Shown here in pieces: positions 18,225 through 26,143 of a DNA stretch of 64,000 bases. Made by a program: the position numbers and the translations under genes. The first letter of the stretch is position 1, and each line of letters starts with the position of its first letter. The stretch is taken from NCBI RefSeq assembly GCF_900106045.1, contig NZ_LT629802.1, forward strand, positions 5,518,001 to 5,582,000, read 5' to 3'. The DNA is from Pseudomonas mucidolens. Its GTDB lineage: Bacteria; Pseudomonadota; Gammaproteobacteria; Pseudomonadales; Pseudomonadaceae. The notes beneath the pieces are model-generated. The model searched no databases, was not told the DNA's origin, and worked only from the letters and a program-made list of their open reading frames with translations.

Positions 18225-19085
18225 TCAATCCAGCATGTCTGGCTGGGTTTGCAGCAATTGCCCCCATATAGGTTGGAAGTGCAGCCAGCCGATGTAATCG
18301 CTGCCGACGTTTTCACGGCTGAAGCGGGCGCGTTCGTCAGTGACCAATTTTGGCTTGATACCGGTCGCCGCAACCATTAACTGCTGCTGGCAGCATCGCT
18401 CAAGCGCAATGAACCAAAATGCAGCGCTTTCTATGCTGTGGCTACTCGCAGTCAGCAGGCCGTGGTTTTGGTGCAGAATGGCTTTGTGTTTGCCGAAGAG
18501 CGAGGCGATGGATTTGCCTGAATCAGTCTTGACTGCCACGGCGCCCGCCTCGGCAGTGATCACCAACTGATCCTCGAAAAATGCAGCAGCGTCCTGTGTG
18601 ATAGGTTCCAGCGGCAAGCCGGTGCTGGCCCATGCGCCCCCATACACGGTATGGGCATGGCACATTGCAACAATGTGCGGGTGAGCTTCATGGACGTTGG
18701 CATGCAGCACGAAACCGGCGCGGTTGATGGCGTACTCACCCTCGACGATTGTGCCATTGTGGTCAGCCAGGATCAGATTGGACACCTTGACCTGAGAGAA
18801 GTGGACGCACATAGGGTTCGTCCAATAAAGCTCTGGAAACTCCGGATCTCTTACGGTCAAGTGACCTGCGAAGCCATAGTCGTAGCCCTGCAGAGCGAAT
18901 GCACGACACGCGGCAACCAGGCGCTCTTTCAGATGCTTGCGTTGTTCGGCGTAAGTTTCGAACTCAGGCACCTCCGGATAGATCAAGCCCTCTTGTTCGG
19001 GCTGATAAATAGAGATTCTGTTTTTAGATTTGGTCAGTGTGGTGTCAGCTTGTTTAACGCTGATATTCATCTGGGCATCCGCCAT
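18225..19085 (-). CDS. Class II aldolase/adducin family protein
   Basis: A zinc-dependent aldolase or decarboxylase of about 286 residues. The metal ligands are seen in MCHAHTVYGGAW (HAH) and LHQNHGLLT (third His), with the phosphate-type loop GFAGHLTVRDPEFP upstream. Relatives include fuculose-phosphate aldolase and decarboxylases of aromatic-acid pathways, so a ring-derived hydroxy-acid substrate is plausible here. Start choice is uncertain: ATG 19085 (MADAQMNISV) or ATG 19070; neither has a strong ribosome site. It diverges from the LysR gene and is probably its main target. Confidence 0.85.
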   Translation of the reverse strand: MADAQMNISVKQADTTLTKSKNRISIYQPEQEGLIYPEVPEFETYAEQRKHLKERLVAACRAFALQGYDYGFAGHLTVRDPEFPELYWTNPMCVHFSQVKVSNLILADHNGTIVEGEYAINRAGFVLHANVHEAHPHIVAMCHAHTVYGGAWASTGLPLEPITQDAAAFFEDQLVITAEAGAVAVKTDSGKSIASLFGKHKAILHQNHGLLTASSHSIESAAFWFIALERCCQQQLMVAATGIKPKLVTDERARFSRENVGSDYIGWLHFQPIWGQLLQTQPDMLD

Positions 19086-19140
19086 TGGCTCGGTTGAGGT
19101 TGTACCTTCACAAACCTTGCAAACACTCACAAACGATGCT

Positions 19141-19168
19141 ATTTCACTGCACTGTGAAATAATTTCAC
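19141..19168. promoter_or_regulatory. Candidate LysR-type operator
   Basis: ATTTCAC (19141-19147) and GTGAAAT (19154-19160) form an inverted repeat with 6 bases between, of the T-N11-A type. A second half-site, TTTCAC, follows at 19163-19168. It lies between the divergent aldolase and LysR genes, where a LysR protein would both autoregulate and activate its target. Confidence 0.65.
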
Positions 19169-19180
19169 AGGATAACAATA

Positions 19181-20083
19181 ATGAGTAATCGACCTAGCTT
19201 GATAGCGCTCAGAGCTTTTGAGGCCGCTGCGAGGCACGGCAATTTCAGTGTTGCTGCTGCTGAGCTACACCAGACCCCATCTGCGGTCAGCCACCAGATA
19301 AAAAATCTCGAAGGATTTTTCGGCTTTCCGCTGTTCATCCGTCATAGTCGACATCTTGAGCTCAGCAATCAGGGTCGTAGGTTGTTCGATGTCATCCAGC
19401 CTGCTTTCAATGCGGTCGATCAGATTTGCATGGAGCTTCGCCCCTTTGCTGAGACGGAGAAGCTTTCGGTTCATTGCTCGCCTAGCTTCGCAAGTAAATG
19501 GCTTGGCCCAAGGCTGCCAGATTTTTTCGCCAGATATCCCCAGTTCACTATTCAGCTGTCATCCAGTGCTACTCCGATAGATTTGCATAAGCATTCTGAA
19601 TTGGACATGGTGATTGCTTACGGAGCTGCACTAAAAAGCTCTGATATTTGTGTCCAGAGCTTGGGGGGCGAAGAGTGCTGCACCCTCGGTGCGCCGATGC
19701 TGTTGGGCGGTCGAACTGAAATCATGTTCGACGAGTTGGACACCATTCCGCTGATCGAATCACAGCTCAACCCTCTCTCTTGGCAAGACTACTTTCGTCA
19801 GCATGGAAAGCGTATACCCGAGATTATGCATCGCCCGTCATTTGACCGAGGCGCCCTGGCGCTAGCCGCTGCAGTCGACGGTTTGGGCTTGGCATTGGAG
19901 AGTGTGCGCTTCTCCCAGCAGGAGTTGGCCAACGGCAGCTTGGTCAAATACTTTGTTGAAGATTGTCGGTCTGTGATGTGCGAAATCCATTTTCTTTGCT
20001 ATCGGCACACGCAGAGAAATTCACCAAAGATCGTGGCATTTCGTGAGTGGTTAACAGAAGCGTGTCGCCTGGATAGTGCCTAG
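19181..20083 (+). CDS. LysR-family transcriptional regulator (GcvA-like)
   Basis: A 300-residue regulator with the N-terminal winged helix LIALRAFEAAARHGNFSVAA ... TPSAVSHQIKNLE and a LysR substrate-binding domain (SPSFASKWLGPRLPDFFARYP). The N-terminus is most like the GcvA/AmpR branch. It is divergent from the class II aldolase gene with an inverted repeat between them, so it probably controls the aldolase-permease unit. The inducer is unknown. Confidence 0.92.
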   Translation: MSNRPSLIALRAFEAAARHGNFSVAAAELHQTPSAVSHQIKNLEGFFGFPLFIRHSRHLELSNQGRRLFDVIQPAFNAVDQICMELRPFAETEKLSVHCSPSFASKWLGPRLPDFFARYPQFTIQLSSSATPIDLHKHSELDMVIAYGAALKSSDICVQSLGGEECCTLGAPMLLGGRTEIMFDELDTIPLIESQLNPLSWQDYFRQHGKRIPEIMHRPSFDRGALALAAAVDGLGLALESVRFSQQELANGSLVKYFVEDCRSVMCEIHFLCYRHTQRNSPKIVAFREWLTEACRLDSA

Positions 20084-20487
20084 CAGTGTCGGGGGGCACG
20101 ATGCACATGTCACTCGTCCCGCTCTTCCATCATCGTGCGCTTGAGCATCACATACACAGCCCCCCTCCCTTTTCTTCCAATCAGCCATACGATCCTTGGA
20201 CTTAAAAGGGGGAAGAATTCCGGCTATATGCAAGGGCCTTCAGGTTTTCCACCACTGTGCGCTACCGGGAAACCCCTTCTCTGGCCGTATGCTGGTAGGT
20301 GAATTCCGAATAGGGAAATTATTTAAAAACCTTGTGGAGCGCCGTGAGGCCCTTCCTGGCAGCATGCAATGCTTTTGCTGCCCTGGACTGATATCTGTTT
20401 GTAGTGTGACGTGCTGGCTCCAGAGAGAAATCGGAATACAGCTTCGGGGATCAACTGCTGGCTTTGAATTTGGGGTTCGTGGAGCGG
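20084..20487. other. 404-base stretch without a recognisable gene
   Basis: Neither strand gives a protein-like frame or a clear RNA structure. It lies between the LysR gene and a truncated PAS fragment, consistent with a junction between accessory segments. Confidence 0.5.
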
Positions 20488-20700
20488 TTACGATGGCGCT
20501 GTGGTTTGCCTGCTTTGGACAAGGCGGCTGAGGTCTTCCGTGTGGATGGCCGCCTCCAGCCCCCGGTGTTGGGCCTGCTCAAGTTCAAGGCCGGTGTAGT
20601 CGTACCAGCGCTGATTGAAAAAACCGATCCAGCCTTCTGCCGTTGCCGTCCAGACGATGGCGGGCAGGGCCTCGATGACGCGGTTCAACTGATGGTTCAT
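20488..20700 (-). pseudogene. PAS-domain fragment
   Basis: A 70-residue frame from ATG 20700 with an AAAGG site. It reads as the first half of a PAS domain (IEALPAIVWTATAEGWIGFF, then NQRWYDYTGLELEQ and AAIHTEDLSRLV), the form found at the start of sensor kinases. It stops before the PAS fold is complete and no kinase follows, so I take it as the remnant of a sensor gene. Confidence 0.5.
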
Positions 20701-20766
20701 ATCTGGACCTTTAACGACAGGTGGCTGTACTCGAGGATCGATGTGGGCAATGGGCAAGCGAGGGAC

Positions 20767-21030
20767 TCAGTTGTCTGAGTTGCAGTTGCCAGAAATTTTG
20801 CTGTAATCCAGGACCTGGGTTCTGTCCTGGGAATCCAGGTAGGTCATCCGGGCATTCACGATCCCGCAGGAAGGCGTGGCGTCCTGCTGCAGCGACACGA
20901 CCTTCTTGATGTCCAGGTGCGTGCCGTAGGTGTAGGTTTTGGGGGTGATATCCACTTCGGCACGGGCTGACAGGGTGCAGATATTCAGTGCGGCAAACAG
21001 GCAAGCGGCGACGACAGTTTTGGTATTCAT
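20767..21030 (-). CDS. DUF2790-family small exported protein
   Basis: An 87-residue protein with a signal peptide (cleavage after SARA, about residue 24) and the DUF2790 core YTYGTHLDIKKVVSLQQ, then CGIVNARMTYLDS and a Cys near the end; the two cysteines could form a disulfide. The family is small, periplasmic and common in Pseudomonas, with no established function. AGGAAATCACA precedes ATG. A response-regulator-type box lies at 21182-21200 and the leader resembles that of the small exported gene at 23389-23601. Confidence 0.85.
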   Translation of the reverse strand: MNTKTVVAACLFAALNICTLSARAEVDITPKTYTYGTHLDIKKVVSLQQDATPSCGIVNARMTYLDSQDRTQVLDYSKISGNCNSDN

Positions 21031-21181
21031 TGTGATTTCCTAAAGGCTTTAATCGGTAGGTCGTTCAATTGAATCGAGGGGTTTGGGTTTGCCTCGATGG
21101 AACCTATTAGAAGCCCGCGAGGTATCTCGTCTGTGTCGAAAACAGGCCCGTGTAATTCGGTGCGTATCTGGGGTGACCACT

Positions 21182-21200
21182 GATACACGTAAATACAAAA
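21182..21200 (-). promoter_or_regulatory. Direct-repeat box A upstream of the DUF2790 gene
   Basis: On the minus strand TTTTGTATTTACGTGTATC carries two TGTAT units 10 bases apart. It lies about 150 bases before the DUF2790 start. It matches the boxes at 21923, 23753, 23779, 23809, 25984 and 30637. Confidence 0.6.
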
Positions 21201-21300
21201 GTCGCCGGAAAAGGGCACGCAAGTAAGCATCTCACCTCGATGTTTTTTATGACGGCCAAGAGCGTCTAACCCGATAATTCGTTAAGCGGTTTTTAACGTG

Positions 21301-21333
21301 AAAAAAAGCCCAGGGCTTTTGGCCTCCGGGCTT
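21301..21333 (-). terminator. Terminator of the AEGGSDRL-repeat gene
   Basis: On the minus strand AAGCCC...GGGCTT arms, with a GGC/GCC extension and a CAAAA loop, are followed by seven T residues. It lies about 80 bases after the stop of the repeat-protein gene. Confidence 0.85.
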
Positions 21334-21410
21334 GGGGTGTTGGCTTGTCGGAATCAATACCGCTGATATTTCTAGCCGAACTTCGCAACAATCACACCGC
21401 GCGCACTGCG

Positions 21411-21785
21411 TTAGGCGACACGCTCGCGCACTTCTTGCAACCGTTCGGCACCGCCTTCAGCTACACGGTTCTGGTTCAGGCGATCGGAGCCACCTTCAGC
21501 CACACGGTTCTGATTCAGGCGATCGGAGCCACCTTCAGCCACACGGTTCTGATTCAGGCGATCGGAGCCACCTTCAGCCACACGATTCTGGTTCAGGCGA
21601 TCAGAGCCACCTTCAGCCACGCGATTCTGGTTCAGACGATCAGAGCCACCTTCCACAAGCAATTGCTGGATCTGGCCGTGAGACACAGTACTCAGGGTAT
21701 TGGCCGACGCCAGGTTCGATAAACCGAGACCGCCTACCAGTGCCAGACCGAGTGCCAGTGATGAAACTTTCGAGAAATTGAACAT
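21411..21785 (-). CDS. Exported protein made of 13-residue tandem repeats
   Basis: A 124-residue protein with a signal peptide (LALGLALVGGLGLSNLASA, cleaved near residue 28), a short spacer, and then five near-identical AEGGSDRLNQNRV units plus degenerate ends, finishing with a charged tail. GGAG lies 8 bases before ATG. Repeats of this AEGGSDRL type occur in small Pseudomonas exported proteins, some of which carry the weakly supported label 'phage infection protein'; I cannot assign a biochemical role. A regulator box lies at 21923-21940. Confidence 0.8.
   Translation of the reverse strand: MFNFSKVSSLALGLALVGGLGLSNLASANTLSTVSHGQIQQLLVEGGSDRLNQNRVAEGGSDRLNQNRVAEGGSDRLNQNRVAEGGSDRLNQNRVAEGGSDRLNQNRVAEGGAERLQEVRERVA
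21456..21650 (-). repeat. Five tandem 39-base coding repeats
   Basis: Units start at 21456, 21495, 21534, 21573 and 21612 and encode AEGGSDRLNQNRV. They differ at only a few positions, chiefly synonymous ones, which implies recent expansion. Confidence 0.95.
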
Positions 21786-21922
21786 AGGAGTTGCTCCGCG
21801 TATTTGGTTTGAGTGGGTCGGTAGCTGCGGCTATCCGATGAACATAGTTAAACGCTTGGGTGTATCGGTGATGTGTGCTTAAACGCATCCAAATCGGTGC
21901 CTGCGTATCCGTCCGGGGTTCT

Positions 21923-21940
21923 GATACAGACGGGTACACA
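21923..21940 (-). promoter_or_regulatory. Direct-repeat box B upstream of the repeat-protein gene
   Basis: On the plus strand GATACAGACGGGTACACA; on the coding strand TGTACC and TGTATC units are 10 bases apart. It lies about 140 bases before the gene start. Confidence 0.55.
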
Positions 21941-22045
21941 ATGTTTAGAAAGCGTGTGAAGTGTGGGCAGCGTGCCGCTTTTTCGACGTCGATGTAGTCG
22001 TTATAAAGTGGTCTTGATAGCTATGCAGCCATTCTGAACAAACAG

Positions 22046-22081
22046 GTCAATAGTTCATGGACTTATCCATGAACTATTGAC
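22046..22081. repeat. Perfect 16-base inverted repeat after the dipZ-like gene
   Basis: The arms 22046-22061 and 22066-22081 are exactly complementary around a 4-base CTTA loop. It begins 7 bases after the stop codon of the gene at 22089. It lacks a T-run, so it may act as a terminator with other factors or as a 3' end stabiliser. Confidence 0.85.
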
Positions 22082-22088
22082 TTAGCGG

Positions 22089-23315
22089 TTAGGCGGCTGT
22101 TGGTGGAGTGGTACTTGTATTGGCTTCTTCCAACAGTCGCTGAATCACCTTCTCTTGTGTGTCGTAGCGCCCCTCACCAAAGTGCGTGTAACGCACCTGA
22201 CCCTTGGCATCGATCAAGTAATGAGCCGGCCAGTACTGGTTATCAAAATTACGCCAAATCGCATAGTTGTTGTCGATCGCTACTGGGAAGGTGATACCGA
22301 GTTTTTTTACCTGATCCTTGACGTTATCGATGATGCGTTCATAACCGTACTCTGGCGTATGGACGCCAATCACCACCAGTCCATCCTTTTCGTACTTTTG
22401 CGCCCAGTTCTTAACGTAAGGCAGGGTGCGTTGACAGTTGATACAGTCATAGGTCCAGAAATCAACCAGCACCACTTTACCTTTCAGTGATTCGTTGCTC
22501 AGCTCTGGCGAGTTGATCCATTGCACAGCACCGGCTATCGAGGGCATAGCACCTTTAGCCGCGTCCAATGAGGTGTCTGCCTTAACCTGGCTGGCGAAGT
22601 AATCGATAATTTTCGGGATGGTTTCCTGCACACGTCTCTCGATGCTGGCAACACCTTCGGAAGATGTACTGGCGAGCAGCGCGTTGTCGGTTCCGGTGGC
22701 GATCACCGCTGCTGTTGCCAGGACGACTACTCCACCTAAGCGTCGCAGCATGCCAGTGATGGGGATCGACGGTTTCAGTCGTTTGGCCAGCCCGCGGCCG
22801 GCGAAGATCAGGGTGCCGAGCGAAAGGGCGCTGCCCAGACCGTATGCAACCAGCAAAAGACTGGTTTGCGCGTTGGCGCCCTGGAGCATGGCACTCGTCA
22901 GAATTACTCCGAGGATAGGCCCGGCGCATGGCGCCCACAGCAGCCCGGTGGCGACACCAATCATCACTGAACCCAGCGGACCGGACATCTGTCGTGTGTT
23001 GGGGGAAATTAGGTTACCGAGCGCCACCAATGGGCGTGCCAGCCATCCGCCGACCCGTGCGAAAATCAGTGATAACGCGAACAGCGCCATCACCATGAGT
23101 GCAACATACCGCCCGGCATTGCTGGCTTGAATGACCCATTCGCTGCTGACCACGGCCAGGCTGGAGATCAAGGCGAAAGTCAGGGCCATACCCCCGAGGG
23201 TCAGCAGGATTGATGAGCGCTTACGGTCGGAGCCAGCGAACAGAAACGGCACCACCGGAAGAATGCAGGGGCTGAGGACGGTCAAGATGCCGCCCAGGAA
23301 AGCAATAAGGAGCAT
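22089..23315 (-). CDS. CcdA-thioredoxin fusion protein (DipZ-like)
   Basis: A 408-residue inner-membrane protein that would move electrons from cytoplasmic thioredoxin to a periplasmic thiol domain. The CcdA part holds the paired cysteines in VLSPCILPVVPFL and LLWAPCAGPILG. After roughly 230 residues comes a periplasmic redoxin domain with WTYDCINCQRTLPYVKNW (CxxC near residues 289-292). ATG 23315 has an AGGTGA site; a TTG five codons earlier is possible. It lies downstream of the small exported protein gene and probably shares its promoter. In this setting it could keep the cysteines of exported proteins, such as the EGKCG protein, reduced; that link is inference. Confidence 0.9.
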   Translation of the reverse strand: MLLIAFLGGILTVLSPCILPVVPFLFAGSDRKRSSILLTLGGMALTFALISSLAVVSSEWVIQASNAGRYVALMVMALFALSLIFARVGGWLARPLVALGNLISPNTRQMSGPLGSVMIGVATGLLWAPCAGPILGVILTSAMLQGANAQTSLLLVAYGLGSALSLGTLIFAGRGLAKRLKPSIPITGMLRRLGGVVVLATAAVIATGTDNALLASTSSEGVASIERRVQETIPKIIDYFASQVKADTSLDAAKGAMPSIAGAVQWINSPELSNESLKGKVVLVDFWTYDCINCQRTLPYVKNWAQKYEKDGLVVIGVHTPEYGYERIIDNVKDQVKKLGITFPVAIDNNYAIWRNFDNQYWPAHYLIDAKGQVRYTHFGEGRYDTQEKVIQRLLEEANTSTTPPTAA

Positions 23316-23388
23316 GAGATCACCTGGCAAATGTGTTCACAAAGTGCCCCGATCAACGAGGCACGCGGGTGTTGATTTCAGGAGTGCT

Positions 23389-23601
23389 TCAGGCAGTCTG
23401 GTCATGCACCGGTTGTTCTTGCGCAGTGCGGCTGGAGCCGTCAGTAGCAAGGAGGGCATGCGTGTCTTTTCCACTCACGGGCGTCAGTTGAAAACACGTG
23501 GCGCTGCCACCGCTACTCTGTTCAATAGCTGCGTTGGCGTGCGCGGCGGCACCTGCAATGGAAAAGGAAACCGCGGTCAAAAAGCTCTTTATGTGGTTCA
23601 T
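23389..23601 (-). CDS. Small exported protein, unknown function
   Basis: A 70-residue protein with a signal peptide (MNHIKSFLTAVSFSIAGAAA, cleaved near ANA, residue 24) and a short mature part with a single cysteine (SATCFQLTPVSG). GAGGA precedes ATG by 7 bases. No family recognised. Its leader contains a 48-base block nearly identical to that of the DUF2790 gene, so the two appear co-regulated. The dipZ-like gene follows after about 75 bases in the same direction. Confidence 0.65.
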   Translation of the reverse strand: MNHIKSFLTAVSFSIAGAAAHANAAIEQSSGGSATCFQLTPVSGKDTHALLATDGSSRTAQEQPVHDQTA

Positions 23602-23660
23602 GATCTTTTCCTCGCATTCAATGGGTAGATCGTTGTGGGGCTGGTGAGGCCAGTCATAAC

Positions 23661-23708
23661 GCCTCGATGGAGCCCATTGAAAGCCTGCCGGGTATCTCGG
23701 ATGTGTCG
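23661..23708 (-). repeat. 48-base leader block shared with 21091-21138
   Basis: Aligned without gaps, the two blocks agree at 39 of 48 positions by my count. Both lie 60-110 bases upstream of small exported-protein genes on the minus strand. It probably represents a duplicated promoter or leader. Confidence 0.75.
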
Positions 23709-23752
23709 GGCATTACCGCTGTTGAATTCATTAAGTGTCGAAGAGGGGGTTC

Positions 23753-23768
23753 GATACAGAGGGATACG
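23753..23768. promoter_or_regulatory. Direct-repeat box C2
   Basis: GATACAGAGGGATACG: two GATAC units 10 bases apart. It lies between the divergent small-protein and response-regulator genes. Confidence 0.55.
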
Positions 23769-23778
23769 ATCGCCCCGA

Positions 23779-23796
23779 TTTGCATACGCGTGTATC
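23779..23796 (+). promoter_or_regulatory. Direct-repeat box C3 facing the response regulator
   Basis: TTTGCATACGCGTGTATC: TGCATA and TGTATC units 10 bases apart, about 100 bases before the response-regulator start. It suggests autoregulation. Confidence 0.55.
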
Positions 23797-23808
23797 CATG
23801 ACGCGCCC

Positions 23809-23827
23809 GATACACTGCAATACAAAG
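23809..23827 (-). promoter_or_regulatory. Direct-repeat box C1 facing the small exported gene and dipZ
   Basis: On the minus strand CTTTGTATTGCAGTGTATC carries TGTATT and TGTATC 10 bases apart, almost identical to box A. Confidence 0.6.
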
Positions 23828-23893
23828 GCTTGCGGGCAGAAGCCTGACGCCTCGTTACACTGGGTAACCAGCACACACTGAGAGGTTGAGGGT

Positions 23894-24634
23894 ATGGAAC
23901 ATGTCGATCATGTGTTGATCGTTGATGACGATCGCGAGATCAGAGAGCTTGTGGGCAACTACCTGAAGAAGAATGGGTTGCGCACCACGGTAATGGCAGA
24001 CGGCCGCCAGATGCGGGCCTTCCTGGAAGCCAATCAGGTTGACCTGATCGTGCTCGACATCATGATGCCGGGCGACGATGGTCTATTGCTGTGTCGCGAA
24101 CTACGCGCCGGCAAGCACAAGAAGATTCCCGTGTTGATGCTTACCGCGCGCAACGACGAAACCGACCGTATCATCGGCTTGGAGATGGGTGCCGATGATT
24201 ACCTGAGCAAACCGTTCTCCGCCCGTGAGTTGCTTGCGCGGATCAACGCCGTGCTCAGACGCACGCGGATGCTGCCGCCCAACCTGGTGGTCAGCGAAAG
24301 TGGTCGGCTACTGGGGTTCGGTCGCTGGCGCCTCGACACCACCGCGCGCCACCTGCTCGATCAAGATGGCACGCTGGTCGCCCTGAGCGGGGCCGAATAC
24401 CGGTTGCTTCGGGTGTTCCTCGATCATGCACAGCGGGTGCTCAGTCGCGATCAATTGCTCAACCTGACCCAGGGCCGCGATGCCGACCTGTTCGATCGTT
24501 CCATCGACCTGCTGGTCAGCCGCCTGCGCCAGCGCTTGCTGGATGACGCGCGCGATCCGGCCTATATCAAGACGGTGCGCAGTGAAGGCTACGTGTTCAC
24601 CTTTCCCGTCGAAATCCTCCCGGAACAGCCATGA
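23894..24634 (+). CDS. OmpR-family response regulator
   Basis: A 246-residue two-component regulator. The receiver domain has the acidic pocket VDDD, the phosphoryl-acceptor Asp in LIVLDIMMPGDDG (about residue 55), the switch Thr in LMLTARND and the Lys in YLSKPF. A winged-helix DNA-binding domain fills the C-terminal half, ending KTVRSEGYVFTFPVE. Its stop overlaps the kinase start by 4 bases. Boxes C1-C3 lie directly upstream, so autoregulation is likely. Confidence 0.96.
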   Translation: MEHVDHVLIVDDDREIRELVGNYLKKNGLRTTVMADGRQMRAFLEANQVDLIVLDIMMPGDDGLLLCRELRAGKHKKIPVLMLTARNDETDRIIGLEMGADDYLSKPFSARELLARINAVLRRTRMLPPNLVVSESGRLLGFGRWRLDTTARHLLDQDGTLVALSGAEYRLLRVFLDHAQRVLSRDQLLNLTQGRDADLFDRSIDLLVSRLRQRLLDDARDPAYIKTVRSEGYVFTFPVEILPEQP

Positions 24635-25941
24635 ACGTCGCGCTGCATTGGCCGCGCACCCTGGCCTCACGCCTGTCGCTGATCTTTCTCGTTGGCCTGA
24701 TTCTCACGCAAGCCCTGTCGTTCGGTGCCCAGTACTACGAGCGCTACCAGAGTGCGAAGTCGACGATGCTGGGCAACCTTGAAACCGACGTCTCGACCTC
24801 CATCGCGATCCTCGACCGTTTGCCTGCCGACGAGCGCCCGGGCTGGCTCGATCGTCTGCAGCGCCGTACCTACGGCTATCTGCTGAGCGAGCGCGAGCCC
24901 GGTGTGCCGATGGATCAGGACAACATACCCATCGCAGTGAACTCGATCGAAACCGCCATCGGCCATGATTACGCGTTGACGTTCGTTGAGATTCCCGGCC
25001 TCAGGCAACACTTCCAGGTGCAGTTGCAGTTAAGTGACGGCAACCCGGTCACCATCGACGTCTGGCCCGCCATGGTGCCGCTGTCGCCATGGCTGCCTTT
25101 CGTCCTGCTCGGCCAGCTCATGCTGATGATCGGCTGCACCTGGCTCGCCGTCAGAATCGCGGTTCGGCCGCTGACCCGATTGGGCGAGGCGGTAGAGAAT
25201 CTCGACCCCAATGCACATCCCGTGCACCTGGATGAAAGCGGCCCCACAGAGGTGGCTCATGCTGCCAAAGCCTTCAACACCATGCAGGAGCGCATCGCCA
25301 CCTACCTCAAGGAGCGCATGCAACTGCTCGCAGCGATCTCCCATGACCTGCAAACACCCATTACCCGAATGAAGCTGCGTACTGAATTCGCCGACGAGTC
25401 GGCCGAGAAGGACAAGCTGGTCCATGACCTCAATGAAATAGAACACCTGGTGCGCGAAGGCATTGCCTATGCACGCAGCATCCATGGCGCCACCGAGACC
25501 AGTTGTCGCATCAACCTGGACTCGTTCCTCGACAGCCTGGTCTTCGACTATCAGGACACCGGGCAGGCCGTGACGCTTGCAGGAAAAAATGGCGCAGTTA
25601 TCGATACCCGCCCCCATGCCCTGCGACGGATTCTGGTCAATCTGGTGGACAACGCAGTGAAGTTCTCCGGTGCCGCCGAGGTACTGGTGGAAGGCCGGGC
25701 AGGGGCGGGCCTATCGATCAAGGTGCTGGACCGTGGCCCCGGCATTGATGAAGACGTGCTGGACGAAGTCTTCAAACCGTTCTACCGCGTGGAAAGCTCC
25801 CGCAACCGCAGCAGTGGCGGTACGGGGCTGGGCCTGGCCATCGCCCAGCAATTGGCCGAGGCCATTGGCGGCTCGCTGACCCTGGGCAACCGCGAGGGCG
25901 GTGGCCTCTGCGTAACTCTGACCCTGGCCGGGGGCCAATAG
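24631..25941 (+). CDS. Sensor histidine kinase, partner of the OmpR-type regulator
   Basis: A 436-residue membrane kinase. Transmembrane helices lie at about residues 11-30 and 150-173, enclosing a periplasmic sensor region of about 120 residues with no family that I recognise. A HAMP segment follows (RIAVRPLTRLGEAVENLD), then the phosphorylation box AAISHDLQTPITRMKL, the N box LVNLVDNAVKFS and the G boxes DRGPGID and GGTGLGLAIAQ. The ligand is unknown; the neighbouring genes suggest a metal or envelope/thiol stress signal. Confidence 0.95.
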   Translation: MNVALHWPRTLASRLSLIFLVGLILTQALSFGAQYYERYQSAKSTMLGNLETDVSTSIAILDRLPADERPGWLDRLQRRTYGYLLSEREPGVPMDQDNIPIAVNSIETAIGHDYALTFVEIPGLRQHFQVQLQLSDGNPVTIDVWPAMVPLSPWLPFVLLGQLMLMIGCTWLAVRIAVRPLTRLGEAVENLDPNAHPVHLDESGPTEVAHAAKAFNTMQERIATYLKERMQLLAAISHDLQTPITRMKLRTEFADESAEKDKLVHDLNEIEHLVREGIAYARSIHGATETSCRINLDSFLDSLVFDYQDTGQAVTLAGKNGAVIDTRPHALRRILVNLVDNAVKFSGAAEVLVEGRAGAGLSIKVLDRGPGIDEDVLDEVFKPFYRVESSRNRSSGGTGLGLAIAQQLAEAIGGSLTLGNREGGGLCVTLTLAGGQ

Positions 25942-25983
25942 AACACACCGATGTACGGCGGTTTTGGTTCAGGCCGGCTGGCC

Positions 25984-26002
25984 TTTTGTATGGGACTGTA
26001 TC
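25984..26002 (+). promoter_or_regulatory. Direct-repeat box E upstream of the MNIO operon
   Basis: TTTTGTATGGGACTGTATC: TGTATG and TGTATC units 10 bases apart, about 140 bases before the first gene of the operon at 26144. It matches boxes A and C1 closely. Confidence 0.6.
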
Positions 26003-26143
26003 GACCGCTGCAGTACACACACAATGTTGCGCAACGGCCGGTTTCAGACATGACTGGCGTACATGCTCTTGCAAGACTCCCAACCTTCGGCTGGCTATCC
26101 GGACACCCCGGATGGCGAAGGCCCTTGCCACAGGAGTATTGTC

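Noticed and set aside
21456..21650. Possible CRISPR array from regularly spaced repeats
   Set aside because: The 39-base units are contiguous with no spacers and are in frame within an exported protein gene.
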